DNA from: Massilia cavernae | GTDB lineage: Bacteria; Pseudomonadota; Gammaproteobacteria; Burkholderiales; Burkholderiaceae_D | Assembly: GCF_003590855.1 (NCBI RefSeq) | Contig: NZ_QYUP01000073.1 | Location: 1 to 37,689 of the forward strand | Direction: 5' to 3' | Length of the DNA: 37,689 nucleotides | Part shown: positions 8,863 to 16,698 of the stretch, one piece after another | Layout: each line of letters opens with the position of its first letter | Numbering within the stretch: the first letter of the stretch is position 1 | The notes under the pieces: model-generated | Seen by the model: the letters and a program-made list of their open reading frames with translations, nothing else | Databases searched by the model: none | Told to the model about the DNA's origin: nothing | Made by a program: the position numbers and the translations under genes

Positions 8863-10878
8863 ATGGACCACGCCATGCGTTATCAAATTTGCATTCCGCT
8901 CCTGCCGATCCTGCTGTCCGCCTGCGCCACTGCGCCGACCAGTGCGCCGGCAGGCAGTCGCGCCACCGTGGCGCTGCTGGAAACCACGGACCTGCATTCG
9001 AACGTGGCGGGCTACGACTACTACAAGCTGGCGCCGGATCCGTCGTTCGGGCTTGACCGCACCGCGGCGCTGATCGCACAGGCACGTAAGGATTTCGCCA
9101 ACACCATCCTGCTCGATAACGGCGACACCATCCAGGGCACGGCGCTGGCCGACTACCAGGCGCTGGTCAAACCGCTGGCGTGCGGCGAAACGCTGGCCGT
9201 GTACAAGGCCATGAACCACCTTGACTACGATGGCGGCGGCATCGGCAACCACGAATTCAACTACGGGCTGGGCCATCTGTCGCAGGTGACCGGCAGCCGC
9301 TTCGACGTGGACGGCGTCGATGCGGGCAAGCCGCGCTGCGCCGGCCCGGCCTTCCCGCAGGTGCTGTCGAACGTGTACAGCGCGAAGACGCGCCAGCCCC
9401 TGTTCCAGCCGTACTACATCATCGACAAGAAGGTCGGCGCCGTGGATGCGTCGGGCAAGCCGTTCACGGCCACGCTGAAGGTAGGCATCATCGGCTTCGC
9501 GCCGCCGACCATCATGACCTGGGACAAGCGCTGGCTGGAAGGACGCGTATATACTGAAGGCGTGCGCGAATCGGCCGATAAGTACATCCCCGAGATGCGC
9601 GCCAAAGGGGCCGACCTGGTCGTGGCGATCTCGCACGGCGGGCTGGATAACGCGCCGTACTCGCCGGCCATGGAGAACGCCAGCTACCACCTGGCGCAGG
9701 TGCCGGGCGTGGACGCCATGCTGCTCGGTCACTCGCACCAGGTGTTCCCGAACGCGGACAGCACGGCGGCCCAGTTCAACCTGCCGGGTGTGGACAAGGC
9801 GAAGGGCCTGGTGCACGGCGTGCTGACCGTGATGGCCAACCTGTGGGGCAAGCACCTGGGCGTCATCGGCCTGCAACTGGCGCATGACGGCAAGCGCTGG
9901 GTGGTGGAGAAGGACAAGACCACGGTGGAAGCGCGCGGCGCCCAGCGCACCGACAAGTCGTTCGTCGCGCCCGACCCGGCGCTGGCTGCGCTGATCGCGA
10001 AGGAGCACGATGAAACCATCCGCTACGTCAAGACGCCGGTGGGCGCCACCGAGTTCCGCATGTCGACCTACTTCGCGGATGTGGGCGATGTCAGTGCGAT
10101 CGCCGTGGTGAACGCTGCGCAGGCCGATTACGTGGCCAAATACGTCAAGGCCGGCATGCCACAGTATGCGAACCTGCCGGTGTTGTCGATGTCGGCGCCG
10201 TTCAAGGGCGGCAGTGCCGGTGTGACCGATTTCACCGACGTGGCGGCCGGCAGCCTTGCGCTGAACAACGCGGCCGACCTGTACCTCTATCCGAACTCGC
10301 TGTACGCCGTCAAAGTGAACGGGGACGGGCTCAAGGCATGGCTGGAGCAGGCGGCAGGGAGGTTCAATACCATCGATCCCGCCAAGGCCACGCCGCAGGA
10401 ACTGGTTAACCCATCGATCCCCTCCTATAATTTCGATGCGCTGACCTCGCCCGACGTCCGCTATGAAATCGACCTCACCGGCGCGCCGGGATACAGGATC
10501 CGCAACCTGAGCTACCGCGGCAAGCCGGTCGATGCCGCCCAGGAGTTCCTGGTCGCGACCAACAACTACCGCGCCAGCGGTGGCGGCAGCTTTCCTGGCC
10601 TCGACGGCAGCAAGACCGTGATCGCCTCGCCGGACACCAACCGCGATGTCCTGATCGGCTATATCCGCGAGATGAAAAAGCTCACGCGCGCGGCCCACAG
10701 CGACACGCGCAGCTGGTCGTTCTCCAAAGTGAAGACGGCGGGACCGGTGGTGTTCCACACGTCGCCTGGCATGGTCGCCGTGGCGCACCAGGCGGGCCTG
10801 CACAACGTGTCGCAGCTGCGCGCCGACGACGGCCTTGGCAAGGGCTTCGCACTGTACGCGCTGGACCTGTCGAAATGA
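8863..10878 (+). CDS. cpdB: Lipoprotein 2',3'-cyclic-nucleotide 2'-phosphodiesterase/3'-nucleotidase (CpdB-like)
   Basis: The product is 671 aa from 8863, or 667 aa from the in-frame ATG at 8875; neither start has a strong ribosome site. A signal sequence ends in the lipobox LLSAC, so the mature protein is a lipoprotein, unlike the soluble periplasmic E. coli CpdB. The metallophosphoesterase domain carries TTDLHSN, DNGDTIQG, GNHEFNYG (near residue 128), SHGG and GHSHQVF (near 288). The C-terminal 5'-nucleotidase domain has NNYRASGGGSFPG (near 566), which binds the base. The family degrades 2',3'-cyclic and 3'-nucleotides in the periplasm to salvage nucleosides and phosphate. The stop overlaps the next start (ATGA at 10875). 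Confidence 0.92.
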   Translation: MDHAMRYQICIPLLPILLSACATAPTSAPAGSRATVALLETTDLHSNVAGYDYYKLAPDPSFGLDRTAALIAQARKDFANTILLDNGDTIQGTALADYQALVKPLACGETLAVYKAMNHLDYDGGGIGNHEFNYGLGHLSQVTGSRFDVDGVDAGKPRCAGPAFPQVLSNVYSAKTRQPLFQPYYIIDKKVGAVDASGKPFTATLKVGIIGFAPPTIMTWDKRWLEGRVYTEGVRESADKYIPEMRAKGADLVVAISHGGLDNAPYSPAMENASYHLAQVPGVDAMLLGHSHQVFPNADSTAAQFNLPGVDKAKGLVHGVLTVMANLWGKHLGVIGLQLAHDGKRWVVEKDKTTVEARGAQRTDKSFVAPDPALAALIAKEHDETIRYVKTPVGATEFRMSTYFADVGDVSAIAVVNAAQADYVAKYVKAGMPQYANLPVLSMSAPFKGGSAGVTDFTDVAAGSLALNNAADLYLYPNSLYAVKVNGDGLKAWLEQAAGRFNTIDPAKATPQELVNPSIPSYNFDALTSPDVRYEIDLTGAPGYRIRNLSYRGKPVDAAQEFLVATNNYRASGGGSFPGLDGSKTVIASPDTNRDVLIGYIREMKKLTRAAHSDTRSWSFSKVKTAGPVVFHTSPGMVAVAHQAGLHNVSQLRADDGLGKGFALYALDLSK

Positions 10879-11378
10879 GGCTGCGGCGCGCCGTGCTGCT
10901 GGCCGCATTCGTCTTGTGCGGCAGCGTGCAAGCGGGCAGCCTGGATGCGGCGAAGCTGGCGTTCACGGGCGGCGCGCACGAATGGCCTTCCGCCGTGGCG
11001 CAGTTCAGCACGGCCGCGGCACAAGGCGATGGCGCTGCTTCGTACTACCTTGGCCTGATGCAGCGAAATGGCATGGGTACGCCGCGCGACAGCGTCCGTG
11101 CCGCCGCATCGATGCAGGTGGCCGCCGATGCCGGCATTCCCGCTGCGATGTTCATCCTGTCGAACATGCTGTATGCGGGTGAAGGCGTGGCGAGGGACGA
11201 GCGCGCGGGGCGCAGGTGGCTGGAAGTGGCGGCCGAACATGATTACCCGCCCGCGATCCAGCAGGTGGCGATGGCGGTGCGTGACGGCGCGCTCGGCTAC
11301 GAGCGCGACGAAGTCCGTGCGGAGCAGCTGGTCAGGGAGCTTGCGCACGCAATGAAGCACCAGCCGCGCGAACCCTGA
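10875..11378 (+). CDS. Exported Sel1-like repeat protein
   Basis: The product is 167 aa. An N-terminal signal peptide (MRLRRAVLLAAFVLCGSVQA) has a likely cut after VQA. The rest contains two to three Sel1-like alpha/alpha repeats, for example AASYYLGLMQRNGMGTPRDS and AAMFILSNMLYAGEGVARDE, with the family's G-x-G-V/T-x-x-D turn. Sel1 repeats form protein-protein scaffolds. Its start overlaps the CpdB-like stop by 4 nt, so the two are translationally coupled; a partnership in the periplasm is only inferred. It ends 2 nt from the opposing methyltransferase pseudogene. Confidence 0.82.
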   Translation: MRLRRAVLLAAFVLCGSVQAGSLDAAKLAFTGGAHEWPSAVAQFSTAAAQGDGAASYYLGLMQRNGMGTPRDSVRAAASMQVAADAGIPAAMFILSNMLYAGEGVARDERAGRRWLEVAAEHDYPPAIQQVAMAVRDGALGYERDEVRAEQLVRELAHAMKHQPREP

Positions 11379-11386
11379 AATCAGGG
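11373..11386. repeat. Perfect palindrome containing the stop codons of two convergent genes
   Basis: CCCTGA-AA-TCAGGG: the left arm carries the TGA of the Sel1 gene and the right arm the TGA of the minus-strand methyltransferase. It may form a short hairpin on either transcript, but there is no T run. Confidence 0.6.
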
Positions 11387-12047
11387 CCGCAGTTCCCCGA
11401 TCAGGATCACCGACACCGGCTTGCCGCTGGCTGGATGCACCGGTTCGCGCACCTCCACCAGCCTGAAGCCGTGGTTGCTGTATAGCCGGATCCAGCTTTC
11501 GAGCGTGCGGAAATACCAGGGCGGCGGGTCGGTGAAGTCGCTGCTGAAGCCGGCCCACGAACCTTCGCGCCAGCCGTCGCGGTAAGGGGCGTCGCCGCAG
11601 GCCACCATGGTCGGCGTCGACGTGGTGCCCGGCCTGGTCGAGATGGCGCGCGCTGCTGGCGCCGGCGACTTTCGGGTCATGTCGTACGAGGACATCGCGG
11701 CAGGGCAGCTGGCGCTTGCCTTTGACGCTGCGGTCTGCAATTTCTCCCTGATCGGCAAGGAGTCGGTGGAGGGCCTGTTCCGCGCCGCGCCTTCCTTCCT
11801 GCGTCCCGGCGGATCGCTGGTCGTCCAGACCCTGCATCCCGATACCGGGCAGCGCGCGCACCAGCCATCCTTCGCCGCAGCCGATGTCCACGGCTGTCCT
11901 AGGCGAAAGGCTGCGCACGGCATCGACGATGGCCTGGTTGGTCACCAGGTTGCGCGATTCGATTTCGCCGCCACGGACGGCCGCGGTCCACGGGGCGGTG
12001 TTCTTCGCCCACGAATCGGCAACCTTGGCGTCGCTGAGGGGATTCAA
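11381..12047 (-). pseudogene. Class I SAM-dependent methyltransferase disrupted by an internal inversion
   Basis: Three pieces of one methyltransferase are present. The N-terminal part lies on the minus strand from a TTG at 12047, which overlaps the TGA of the upstream DUF2288 gene; it includes NLVTNQAIVDAVRSL and the SAM-binding motif VDIGCGEGWLVRALPGIG. The C-terminal part is also on the minus strand (VACGDAPYRDGWREGSWAGF, then PPPWYFRTLESWIRL to the stop at 11381). The middle part lies on the plus strand at about 11604-11840 (MVGVDVVPGLVEMARAAG, then YEDIAAG, CNFSLIGKESVEGL and LVVQTLHP). Read N, flipped middle, C, the pieces give a normal protein of about 222 aa. The N and C pieces are in different frames, so flipping alone would leave a 1-nt (mod 3) defect. 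It is almost certainly non-functional as written, unless the assembly is wrong. Confidence 0.85.
11604..11837 (+). other. Inverted internal segment of the methyltransferase gene
   Basis: This roughly 230-bp stretch encodes the post-motif-I to motif-III region of the methyltransferase on the opposite strand from the rest of the gene. The left edge falls on the palindrome ACCATGGT (11604-11611), read as Met-Val in both directions. The right edge falls on CTGCAT (11832-11837), read as Leu-His of QTLHP on plus and Met-Gln of GMQ on minus. No long inverted repeat flanks it. Boundaries are inferred from where protein similarity switches strand and are good to a few bases. Confidence 0.75.
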
Positions 12048-12364
12048 TGCAGTTTCTTGGTGTCTGGCTGCACCAGCACGAACGGGCTGACGACCGAGGT
12101 CCACAGCGAGGCGTTGGCGGCGGTCCAGCCGGCAGCCTGTTCATCCGAGACCTTGCCGACCTTGCCATCTGCCATCCAGCGCGAGATGCTTTCCTTGTCG
12201 TCGTGCGAGATACGGACGGCGACGTCGATCAGGTCGAGTTCCGGGCTGACGAAAATCACGGTGCCCTGTGCGAAGTGGCGCGTCAGCTCCGACCACGGCA
12301 GGCGGGCGGTCTCGCGGTTGATCTTGGTGCGCAGGTCGGTGTCTTTTTCAGGCTTGGTCTTCAT
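12044..12364 (-). CDS. DUF2288 family protein
   Basis: The product is 106 aa and matches the DUF2288 pattern throughout: INRETARLPWSELTRHFAQG, VIFVSPELDLIDVAV, RWMADGKVGKVSDEQAAGW and SPFVLVQP. It is a small, soluble, probably cytoplasmic protein of unknown function found in many beta- and gammaproteobacteria. Its TGA overlaps the TTG start of the broken methyltransferase gene, so the two were translationally coupled. It starts 19 nt after the RES toxin stop and may share its transcript. Confidence 0.85.
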   Translation of the reverse strand: MKTKPEKDTDLRTKINRETARLPWSELTRHFAQGTVIFVSPELDLIDVAVRISHDDKESISRWMADGKVGKVSDEQAAGWTAANASLWTSVVSPFVLVQPDTKKLH

Positions 12365-12383
12365 GCTTCTGTACGTAATGAGG

Positions 12384-13067
12384 TCAGGTTAATTCAATTG
12401 CCGGAACCGGCGAACCCGCCCATGTTAACCGATACGCCTGGCCCTTGCGTACATTGCCCACCAGTGCGGGGCGGAAGCAGGCGAGGTTGGTGCCGGCCGG
12501 ATGCCGCACGCTCGGGTAGATCACGCCCATCGAGCCCGCGTCAAGCAGCCGTTCGGCCAGCTTCTGCGAGTCGATGTAGCTGGCCGGGTCGAGGCAGGGT
12601 TGGAATTCCGCCAGGCCGCGCAGGTCGTGGAAGGTGCTGGTGAAGTCGGCCAGCATCGCCTGGTAGGTAACGCTGTCGTCGAAGCGGCCGATCTCCTGGT
12701 ACTCCACCGTCTTGTGGAAGGTGATTTCGGCCAGTGCCGTCCTGGCGTCGAAGGCGCAGTACCAGGCGCCGCGCTCGCCGTCGTTGAAGCGGCTGCCTTC
12801 GGGGCGTGGGTAAGTGTAGGCTGCGTTGATGATCCTGAAGTTCGGCACGCCGAACACCAGCTCGTCGACGCCGATGCCCGGCAGTCCGCCGTATTCGCCG
12901 CGCAGGCGCTCGTTGGTGGCATTATCGAGGTCGAACAGGTCGCGCAGCTCGGCATCCGAATCGGCCAGCGGCGAAAGTACCGAGTCCTCGACGTCGGCGA
13001 AACGTGACGGGATCAGGCGGCAGGTGTCGAACTGGCGCAGCGCGGCCAGTGGTGGGACCGGCGGCAA
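12384..13067 (-). CDS. RES-domain toxin of a Xre/RES toxin-antitoxin pair
   Basis: The product is about 227 aa. The RES core is clear: GSRFN (the Arg of the R-E-S triad), GAWYCAFDARTALAEITFH (Tyr and Glu) and YPSVRHPAGTNLACF (Ser and Asn). RES toxins have an ADP-ribosyltransferase-like fold and deplete NAD or modify metabolic enzymes. No ATG fits. A TTG at 13067, 2 nt after the antitoxin stop, is the likely start; a CTG at 13073 overlapping that stop is the alternative. A weak start next to the antitoxin stop would keep toxin output low and coupled to antitoxin translation. Confidence 0.9.
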   Translation of the reverse strand: MPPVPPLAALRQFDTCRLIPSRFADVEDSVLSPLADSDAELRDLFDLDNATNERLRGEYGGLPGIGVDELVFGVPNFRIINAAYTYPRPEGSRFNDGERGAWYCAFDARTALAEITFHKTVEYQEIGRFDDSVTYQAMLADFTSTFHDLRGLAEFQPCLDPASYIDSQKLAERLLDAGSMGVIYPSVRHPAGTNLACFRPALVGNVRKGQAYRLTWAGSPVPAIELT

Positions 13068-13069
13068 GA

Positions 13070-13510
13070 TCAGAGGCCCCCGCGGCGCGCGTCGAGCAGC
13101 TTGCGCACGGTCTGCATTGCCAGCAGGCCGCCGGCCAGCATCTGCGACAGCGGGGTGCGGCCGCCGAAGATCGGATTGGTGTTGGGGAGGCTGATCCACT
13201 CGTCCGCCAGCTTGTCGCCATACAGGATGTGCAGCGCCTTGTAGATACCGAGCAGGTAGGAGATGCGGGTGATGCGGTCTACTTCCAACACGCGGTCGGG
13301 ATTCTTTTTCCACTCGTAGAAGGTCGACGACGACAGGCCGCCGAGCAGTTCGCGCGCGTCTTCGTCGCGCAGCTTCCATGCCGCGGCCAGCTTGAAGAAG
13401 CCCTTCAGGGCGGCTTTCGACAAGCGCTCGCGCTCCGGACGCGCGTTGAGGTCGACCAGCACGGCTGGTTCAAAGCGGCTCTTTGGATAGGCGTAGGCTA
13501 GGCTGTTCAT
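13070..13510 (-). CDS. Xre/MbcA/ParS-type antitoxin (DUF2384)
   Basis: The product is 146 aa. The middle carries an Xre-like helix-turn-helix (LSSSTFYEWKKNPDRVLEVD) and the C-terminus the DUF2384 toxin-binding domain (RISYLLGIYKALHILYGDKL, then EWISLPNTNPIFGGRTPLSQ). This is the standard partner of RES toxins: it neutralises the toxin by direct binding and represses the shared promoter. GGAG precedes the ATG at 13510, and a good sigma-70 promoter lies 22 nt upstream of it. The gene is first in a run with the RES toxin, DUF2288 and the broken methyltransferase. Confidence 0.92.
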   Translation of the reverse strand: MNSLAYAYPKSRFEPAVLVDLNARPERERLSKAALKGFFKLAAAWKLRDEDARELLGGLSSSTFYEWKKNPDRVLEVDRITRISYLLGIYKALHILYGDKLADEWISLPNTNPIFGGRTPLSQMLAGGLLAMQTVRKLLDARRGGL

Positions 13511-13531
13511 GGTTGCTCCGGTTATGGATTA

Positions 13532-13560
13532 TTTATACTCCGATTCCGGCATGGGTGCAA
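13532..13560 (-). promoter_or_regulatory. Sigma-70 promoter of the Xre-RES operon
   Basis: On the minus strand TTGCAC (13560-13555), a 17-nt spacer and TATAAA (13537-13532), with start near 13525 and a leader of about 15 nt containing GGAG. The antitoxin probably binds here; no clean operator repeat was identified. Confidence 0.6.
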
Positions 13561-13638
13561 GTCATGTTTGCATGCTGGCTTGTTTAGGAGCAATATTAGG
13601 CGACAGACAAGCACAATACACAATAGAAGGAGACAGGC

Positions 13639-14106
13639 GTGAGTAACAAGAAATGGGTGGTGGCCGTGGCTCTCGGATTGCTGGTGATCGGCACGGCAAT
13701 GGCGGCGCCACTGACCAACGCGGAACTGAAGCAGCAGGTCGCGGATACCGAGCGTGCGTTCGCCGCCACGATGAAGGCGCGCGACCATGCTGGCTTCGTG
13801 TCTTTCCTCGCCGACGAGGCGATATTCTTCTCGGGTCCGGGCCGCCCGTTGCATGGCAAGGACGCGGTCGCGAAGGAATGGAAGCGCTTCTACGAGAGGG
13901 CGGAAGCGCCATTTTCTTGGGAGCCGGACGAAGTCGAGGTGGTGGAGTCGGGGACGCTTGCCTATAGCACCGGCCCGGTGTACGACCCGAGGGGCAAGCT
14001 GATCTCACGTTTCAGCTCGATCTGGCGCCAGGAATCGCCTGGCGAGTGGAAGATCGTGTTCGACCGTGGCTCGGAAGTTTGCGACTGCAAGAAAGGCGAG
14101 AAGTAA
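13639..14106 (+). CDS. Exported NTF2-like (SnoaL/DUF4440) protein
   Basis: The product is 155 aa from a GTG start with an AAGGAG ribosome site 9 nt upstream. Residues 1-23 are a signal peptide (KKWVVAVALGLLVIGTAMAA). The mature part is a single NTF2-like cone fold with the DUF4440 pattern: ERAFAATMKARDHAGFVSFL, FSGPGRPLHGKDAVAKEW, and the C-terminal strand WRQESPGEWKIVFDRG. Such proteins bind small ligands, and some are enzymes; no function can be assigned. It ends in DCKKGEK with a Cys pair (VCDCK). It is divergent from the toxin-antitoxin operon. Confidence 0.82.
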   Translation: MSNKKWVVAVALGLLVIGTAMAAPLTNAELKQQVADTERAFAATMKARDHAGFVSFLADEAIFFSGPGRPLHGKDAVAKEWKRFYERAEAPFSWEPDEVEVVESGTLAYSTGPVYDPRGKLISRFSSIWRQESPGEWKIVFDRGSEVCDCKKGEK

Positions 14107-14201
14107 CTGGACTCGCCAGGATTTTTGTTGGTAATATTGAAACGTCGCATACGCGCACCTGGGTTAGCCGCTCAATCTTATCAGCCGAAATGGAGCATTC
14201 G

Positions 14202-14957
14202 ATGCAAGTCGCAATCGCCGCCTTACTGGTCTTCCTGGTCTTGGTTTCCCTCTATACCTTACACAAGGTACGCGCGATTCACCTGATGCAGTACAGCGCC
14301 AGTGGGCAGCTCGGCGCTGAAACCGGCAGCATGTACCGCCAGCTCGAAGCCCTGCAGGGGCTGTACATCGACCTGGACCTCAAAAAGAGCCTGCCCTCCA
14401 CGCGGGGCTGGGCCGCTTCCCCCGATTTCCTGGCCGAGCTGGCGCAGTATGCGCTTGCCGAGAAGCCGCGCACCGTGGTCGAATGCAGCAGCGGTACATC
14501 TACGCTGGTGCTGGCCCGCTGCATGCAGATAAACGGCGGCGGCAAGGTGTACAGCCTCGAACACGACCCCGTCTTCGCGCTGCAGACGCGCGCCCACCTG
14601 GAGCGCCACGGCCTGTCCGACTTCGCCGAGGTGATCGATGCGCCGCTGAAGAAGGTGGAAGTCGGCTCGTCTCCCTGGTCGTGGTACGCGCACGAGGGAC
14701 TGCCGGCCGATATCAAGATCGACCTGCTTGCCATCGATGGTCCGCCGTCAGCTTCGGGCGAGCTGGCCCGCTATCCTGCCGGCCCAGTGCTGTTCCCTCT
14801 GCTGTCGGCGAATGGCGCCGTGTTCCTCGACGATGCCAGCCGGGTCGACGAACAGGCGATCCTCTCGCGCTGGAAGCAGGAGTTCCCCGCGCTCTCCCAG
14901 ACCATGCGCTTTTGCGAAAAGGGCTGCGCCGTCTTGCGTTCCGGCGCAGCAGCGTAA
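14202..14957 (+). CDS. Membrane-anchored class I SAM-dependent methyltransferase
   Basis: The product is about 251 aa. An N-terminal signal anchor (VAIAALLVFLVLVSLYTLHK) precedes a cytoplasmic Rossmann methyltransferase domain: TVVECSSGTSTLVLAR is the SAM-binding motif I, GKVYSLEHDPVF motif II with the ribose-binding acidic residue, and KIDLLAIDGPP motif IV. It resembles the Methyltransf_24/class I group without a clear substrate. The start at 14202 is preferred because GGAG (14192-14195) is correctly spaced; the in-frame ATG at 14190 lacks a site. It is convergent with recJ. Confidence 0.8.
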   Translation: MQVAIAALLVFLVLVSLYTLHKVRAIHLMQYSASGQLGAETGSMYRQLEALQGLYIDLDLKKSLPSTRGWAASPDFLAELAQYALAEKPRTVVECSSGTSTLVLARCMQINGGGKVYSLEHDPVFALQTRAHLERHGLSDFAEVIDAPLKKVEVGSSPWSWYAHEGLPADIKIDLLAIDGPPSASGELARYPAGPVLFPLLSANGAVFLDDASRVDEQAILSRWKQEFPALSQTMRFCEKGCAVLRSGAAA

Positions 14958-14965
14958 TCCCGTTG

Positions 14966-14982
14966 CCGGACTGCGAGTCCGG
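14966..14982. terminator. Hairpin between convergent methyltransferase and recJ
   Basis: CCGGACT-GCG-AGTCCGG is a 7-bp perfect stem with a 3-nt loop. It lies between two convergent stop codons but has no T run, so it is a weak or Rho-assisted terminator at best. Confidence 0.4.
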
Positions 14983-15003
14983 CGCCGGCTTCGCCCACGG
15001 GCA

Positions 15004-16698
15004 TCAGGCCGTTTCCGCGTGTTCCACCATCAGCTGGACACGGGTAACGCCATTGTATTCATTCGCATCGAGCCTGAAGGCGACGCGCGCCCGTTCGCCC
15101 ACCGCAGCCGTGTGGCCGAACCAGATGGCGTCGTAGCGCTGGCCGTTGCGCTCCAGTAGCAGCTTGAGGTGGCGCTCCTTGAGGATGCGCTGGCTGACGA
15201 CACGGAACTCGTCGCAGAACACCGGCGGCGCGAAGCCCTGGCCCCACACCTGGCCGTCCATCAGTTCGATGAACTGGGTGGTGTAATACGCATCCTCCAG
15301 CGGGCCGTCCGTTTCGATCACGCGCTCCAGCTGCTGCTCGTTCAGCAAGGCCCGGCCCACGGCTTCAAACGCTTCGCAGAATGCCTCGAATGCCTCGGCG
15401 CGTATGGTCAGGCCGGCCGCCATGGCGTGTCCGCCGAACTTGTCGATCAGGCTGGGCGCGCGCTTCGACACAAGGTCGAGCGCATCGCGCAGGTGGAAGC
15501 CGGGAATCGAGCGTCCGGAGCCCTTCAGCCAGCCGTCGGAGCCCGGGGCGAAGGTGATGGTCGGCCTGAAGAACTTCTCCTTCAGGCGTGAAGCCACGAT
15601 GCCGATCACGCCCTGGTGCCAGCCTTCGTCGAACACGCAGATGGTGCTGCTGTTCGCCGGTTCGAAGGCGTCGAGGTGGAGCAGGGCGGTGTCCTGCATG
15701 TCCGCCTCGATCTCGCGCCGCTTCAGGTTGATCTCGTTGAGTTGCTGGGCGATGGCCCAGGCACGACCTTCGTCATCCGTGACCAGGCACTCGATACCGA
15801 GCGACATGTCGTCGAGGCGGCCGGCCGCGTTCAGGCGCGGGCCGACTGCGAAACCGAGGTCGAACGGCGACGCACTGCGCGCCTCCCGCCCTGCCACGCG
15901 GAATAGCGCGGCCACGCCGGGGTGCATGCGGCCGGCGCGCATGCGCTTGATGCCTTGCGCGACCAGGATGCGGTTGTTGGCATCGAGCCGCACCACGTCG
16001 GCCACGGTGCCAAGTGCCACCAGGTCGAGCAGGCTGTCCAGCTTAGGCTGGGTCTGGGCGTCGAATACGCCGCGGCGGCGCAGTTCGGCGCGCAGGGCCA
16101 GCAGCACGTAGAACACCACGCCGACGCCGGCCAGGTTCTTGCTGGGGAAGCCGCACTCGGGCTGGTTCGGGTTGACGATCACGCGCGCGTCGGGCAGCGT
16201 GTCGCCCGGCAGGTGGTGGTCGGTGACGACCACGTCGATGCCGAGGCGCTTGGCAGCTTCCACGCCGTCGATGCTGGCGATACCGTTATCTACGGTGATG
16301 ATAATCTCGGGCGCCTTTTCGTGTGCCGTCAGCGCGACGATTTCGGGCGTGAGGCCATAGCCGTACTCGAAACGGTTAGGCACGATGTAGTCGACCTGCG
16401 CACCCATCGCGCGCAAGCCGCGCAGCGCGGTTGCGCAGGCGGTCGCGCCGTCGCAGTCGTAGTCGGCCACGATGCACATCTTCTTGCCGGCTTCGATGGC
16501 GTCGGCCAGGAAGGACGCCGCGGCATCGATGTGCAGCAGGCCGGCGGGCGGTTCGAGCGCGGCAAGCTCGCTCGACAGCTCGCGCGTGGTGGTGAGTCCG
16601 CGCGAGGCATACAGGCGCGCCAGCACGGGATGGACGCCATCCTGGCGCAGCATTTCGGCGGTACGGAACGAACAGGAGCGGGTGGTAATGCGGGTCAT
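15004..16698 (-). CDS. recJ: Single-stranded-DNA-specific exonuclease RecJ
   Basis: The product is 564 aa, the usual RecJ length. Phosphoesterase motifs in order: VADYDCDGATA (near residues 75-85, usually DYDADG), DNGIASIDG, VTDHHLPGD (the DHH motif, near 160), then the DHHA1 domain with GGHAMAAGL (near 420). RecJ degrades single-stranded DNA 5' to 3' with Mn2+/Mg2+ in recombination and mismatch repair. The start ATG at 16698 overlaps the upstream gene's TGA (ATGA). The reading frame runs open further upstream, but that part is antisense to the neighbour and not real. Confidence 0.96.
   Translation of the reverse strand: MTRITTRSCSFRTAEMLRQDGVHPVLARLYASRGLTTTRELSSELAALEPPAGLLHIDAAASFLADAIEAGKKMCIVADYDCDGATACATALRGLRAMGAQVDYIVPNRFEYGYGLTPEIVALTAHEKAPEIIITVDNGIASIDGVEAAKRLGIDVVVTDHHLPGDTLPDARVIVNPNQPECGFPSKNLAGVGVVFYVLLALRAELRRRGVFDAQTQPKLDSLLDLVALGTVADVVRLDANNRILVAQGIKRMRAGRMHPGVAALFRVAGREARSASPFDLGFAVGPRLNAAGRLDDMSLGIECLVTDDEGRAWAIAQQLNEINLKRREIEADMQDTALLHLDAFEPANSSTICVFDEGWHQGVIGIVASRLKEKFFRPTITFAPGSDGWLKGSGRSIPGFHLRDALDLVSKRAPSLIDKFGGHAMAAGLTIRAEAFEAFCEAFEAVGRALLNEQQLERVIETDGPLEDAYYTTQFIELMDGQVWGQGFAPPVFCDEFRVVSQRILKERHLKLLLERNGQRYDAIWFGHTAAVGERARVAFRLDANEYNGVTRVQLMVEHAETA

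Noticed and set aside
8860..10908. 682-aa open frame on the minus strand opposite the CpdB-like gene
   Set aside because: It is antisense to a well-supported gene. The composition is Arg/His/Val/Ala-rich, typical of high-G+C shadow frames, and no domain is recognisable.
11592..11880. Direct repeat TCGCCGCAG (11592-11600 and 11872-11880) as the cause of the methyltransferase rearrangement
   Set aside because: Direct repeats give deletions or duplications, not inversions. The two copies encode unrelated Cys-Gly-Asp and Cys-Gly-Glu motifs of the enzyme.
11607..12392. 261-aa plus-strand frame starting at the inverted methyltransferase segment
   Set aside because: Only its first 75 or so residues have protein character (the inverted core). 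The rest is antisense to the methyltransferase N-terminus and DUF2288.
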